A stretch of DNA of 64,000 bases, taken from contig NZ_CP072600.1 of the NCBI RefSeq assembly GCF_019891175.1, positions 248,001 through 312,000 on the forward strand. The letters run 5' to 3'. The notes below the pieces were generated by a model. That model saw nothing but the letters and a program-made list of their open reading frames with translations, made no database searches and was not told where the DNA came from. The DNA is from Leptothermofonsia sichuanensis E412. GTDB lineage: Bacteria > Cyanobacteriota > Cyanobacteriia > Leptolyngbyales > Leptolyngbyaceae. This document shows, one piece after another, positions 63,688 to 64,000 of this stretch (its first letter is position 1; every line of letters begins with the position of its first letter). The position numbers and the translations under genes are program-made.

Positions 63688-63960
63688 TCAGGTCTCCAGC
63701 ACTTCAGTATCGGGCTGCTGGAACTCCTGCCAGGTGTTAATCAAACCGGGTAGCCCGTGGCGGTAGAATTGAATCACCAAATATAGTGTTGTACATAGTG
63801 TTGTACAACCTACCACAAGGGGAGACAGGGCTTTAAGCCAGGGAACTTCGCAACCCAATCGAGAAAGCCCCACAATTAAAGTATCATCCAGTAAACTCAA
63901 CAACAGCGGCAGGCAAGGACGAAATAAACTCGGAAGAGGGTCTTCAGAATCAGAATCCAT
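63688..63960 (-). CDS. small hypothetical membrane protein
   Basis: 90 residues. Acidic start (MDSDSEDPLPSLF), hydrophobic segments LPLLLSLLDDTLIVGLSRL and LSPLVVGCTTLCTTLYLVIQ, acidic tail. The stretch CTTLCTTLY comes from a 12-base tandem duplication (TAGTGTTGTACA twice, plus strand 63784-63807). A plausible but unproven gene. Confidence 0.45.
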   Translation of the reverse strand: MDSDSEDPLPSLFRPCLPLLLSLLDDTLIVGLSRLGCEVPWLKALSPLVVGCTTLCTTLYLVIQFYRHGLPGLINTWQEFQQPDTEVLET

Positions 63961-64000
63961 ACAGGAGGTTGCGTGTGCAACCTTCTAAACAACAAAGCTG

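Overview
The window is cyanobacterial chromosome. It carries a phycobilisome core gene (apcF), the cytochrome b6f small subunit petM, the photosystem II assembly factor ycf39, menG, an NblR-type regulator, an NtcA-type glnA promoter and many GCGATCGC (HIP1) octamers. Many small lineage-specific proteins (DUF4327 and DUF2949 types and others), partial gas-vesicle genes and abundant dispersed repeats suggest a filamentous or Leptolyngbya-like cyanobacterium. This assignment is inference; no rRNA gene is present to confirm it.

Layout. 1-8.3 kb: 3' part of a 5-oxoprolinase gene, a ribbon-helix-helix protein, a CatB/Vat-type acetyltransferase next to aat, glycerate kinase, then a substrate-binding lipoprotein whose gene overlaps a sensor kinase gene. 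8.5-11.2 kb: a decayed prophage (integrase fused to a Mu-type portal gene, both broken) beside tRNA-Val(GAC), with an intact Uma2 nuclease gene. 12-20 kb: methyltransferase, HAD phosphatase, tRNA-Ser(GGA), [2Fe-2S] ferredoxin, a nuclease-like lipoprotein, inositol-phosphatase / DnaJ-TPR / hisZ, a 7Fe-type ferredoxin and a lone LivF-type ATPase. 20-31 kb: MerR regulator, small conserved proteins, apcF, glnA with promoter and terminator, thioredoxin, a PAS-LuxR regulator, metallophosphoesterase, MFS and CDF transporters. 31-45 kb: small cyanobacterial proteins, pdxA, petM, SmtB/ZiaR-like repressor, ycf39, NAD kinase, NblR-like regulator, guaA, an ABC-2 permease, two tandem paralogous mini membrane proteins and folK. 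45-56 kb: Nudix hydrolase, CIRCE-controlled groEL, DUF445 protein, menG, response regulator-GAF, gvpF/L and gvpG without gvpA, and a four-ACT aspartokinase. 56-64 kb: a GNAT gene split exactly by an IS630-type element, a retropepsin-like protein, and a metal-resistance block with an ACR3/BASS-type permease and a divergent coaR-coaT cobalt efflux pair.

The strongest non-genic signal is a family of about 80-95 bp terminal-inverted-repeat elements (MITE-like). At least nine copies are present, in both orientations; four are flanked directly by 8-9 bp target duplications and a fifth nearly so. One copy sits inside another repeat family and one supplies the stop codon of a regulator gene. Several further palindromic repeat families (near 4.4/12.9, 18.6/34.3, 40.2/50.3/58.0 and 15.4/46.2 kb) occupy most intergenic space. 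I did not find a clear multi-gene defence or biosynthetic system that is new. The best candidates for new biology are the MITE family, the binding-protein/kinase pair, and the duplicated mini membrane proteins before folK.
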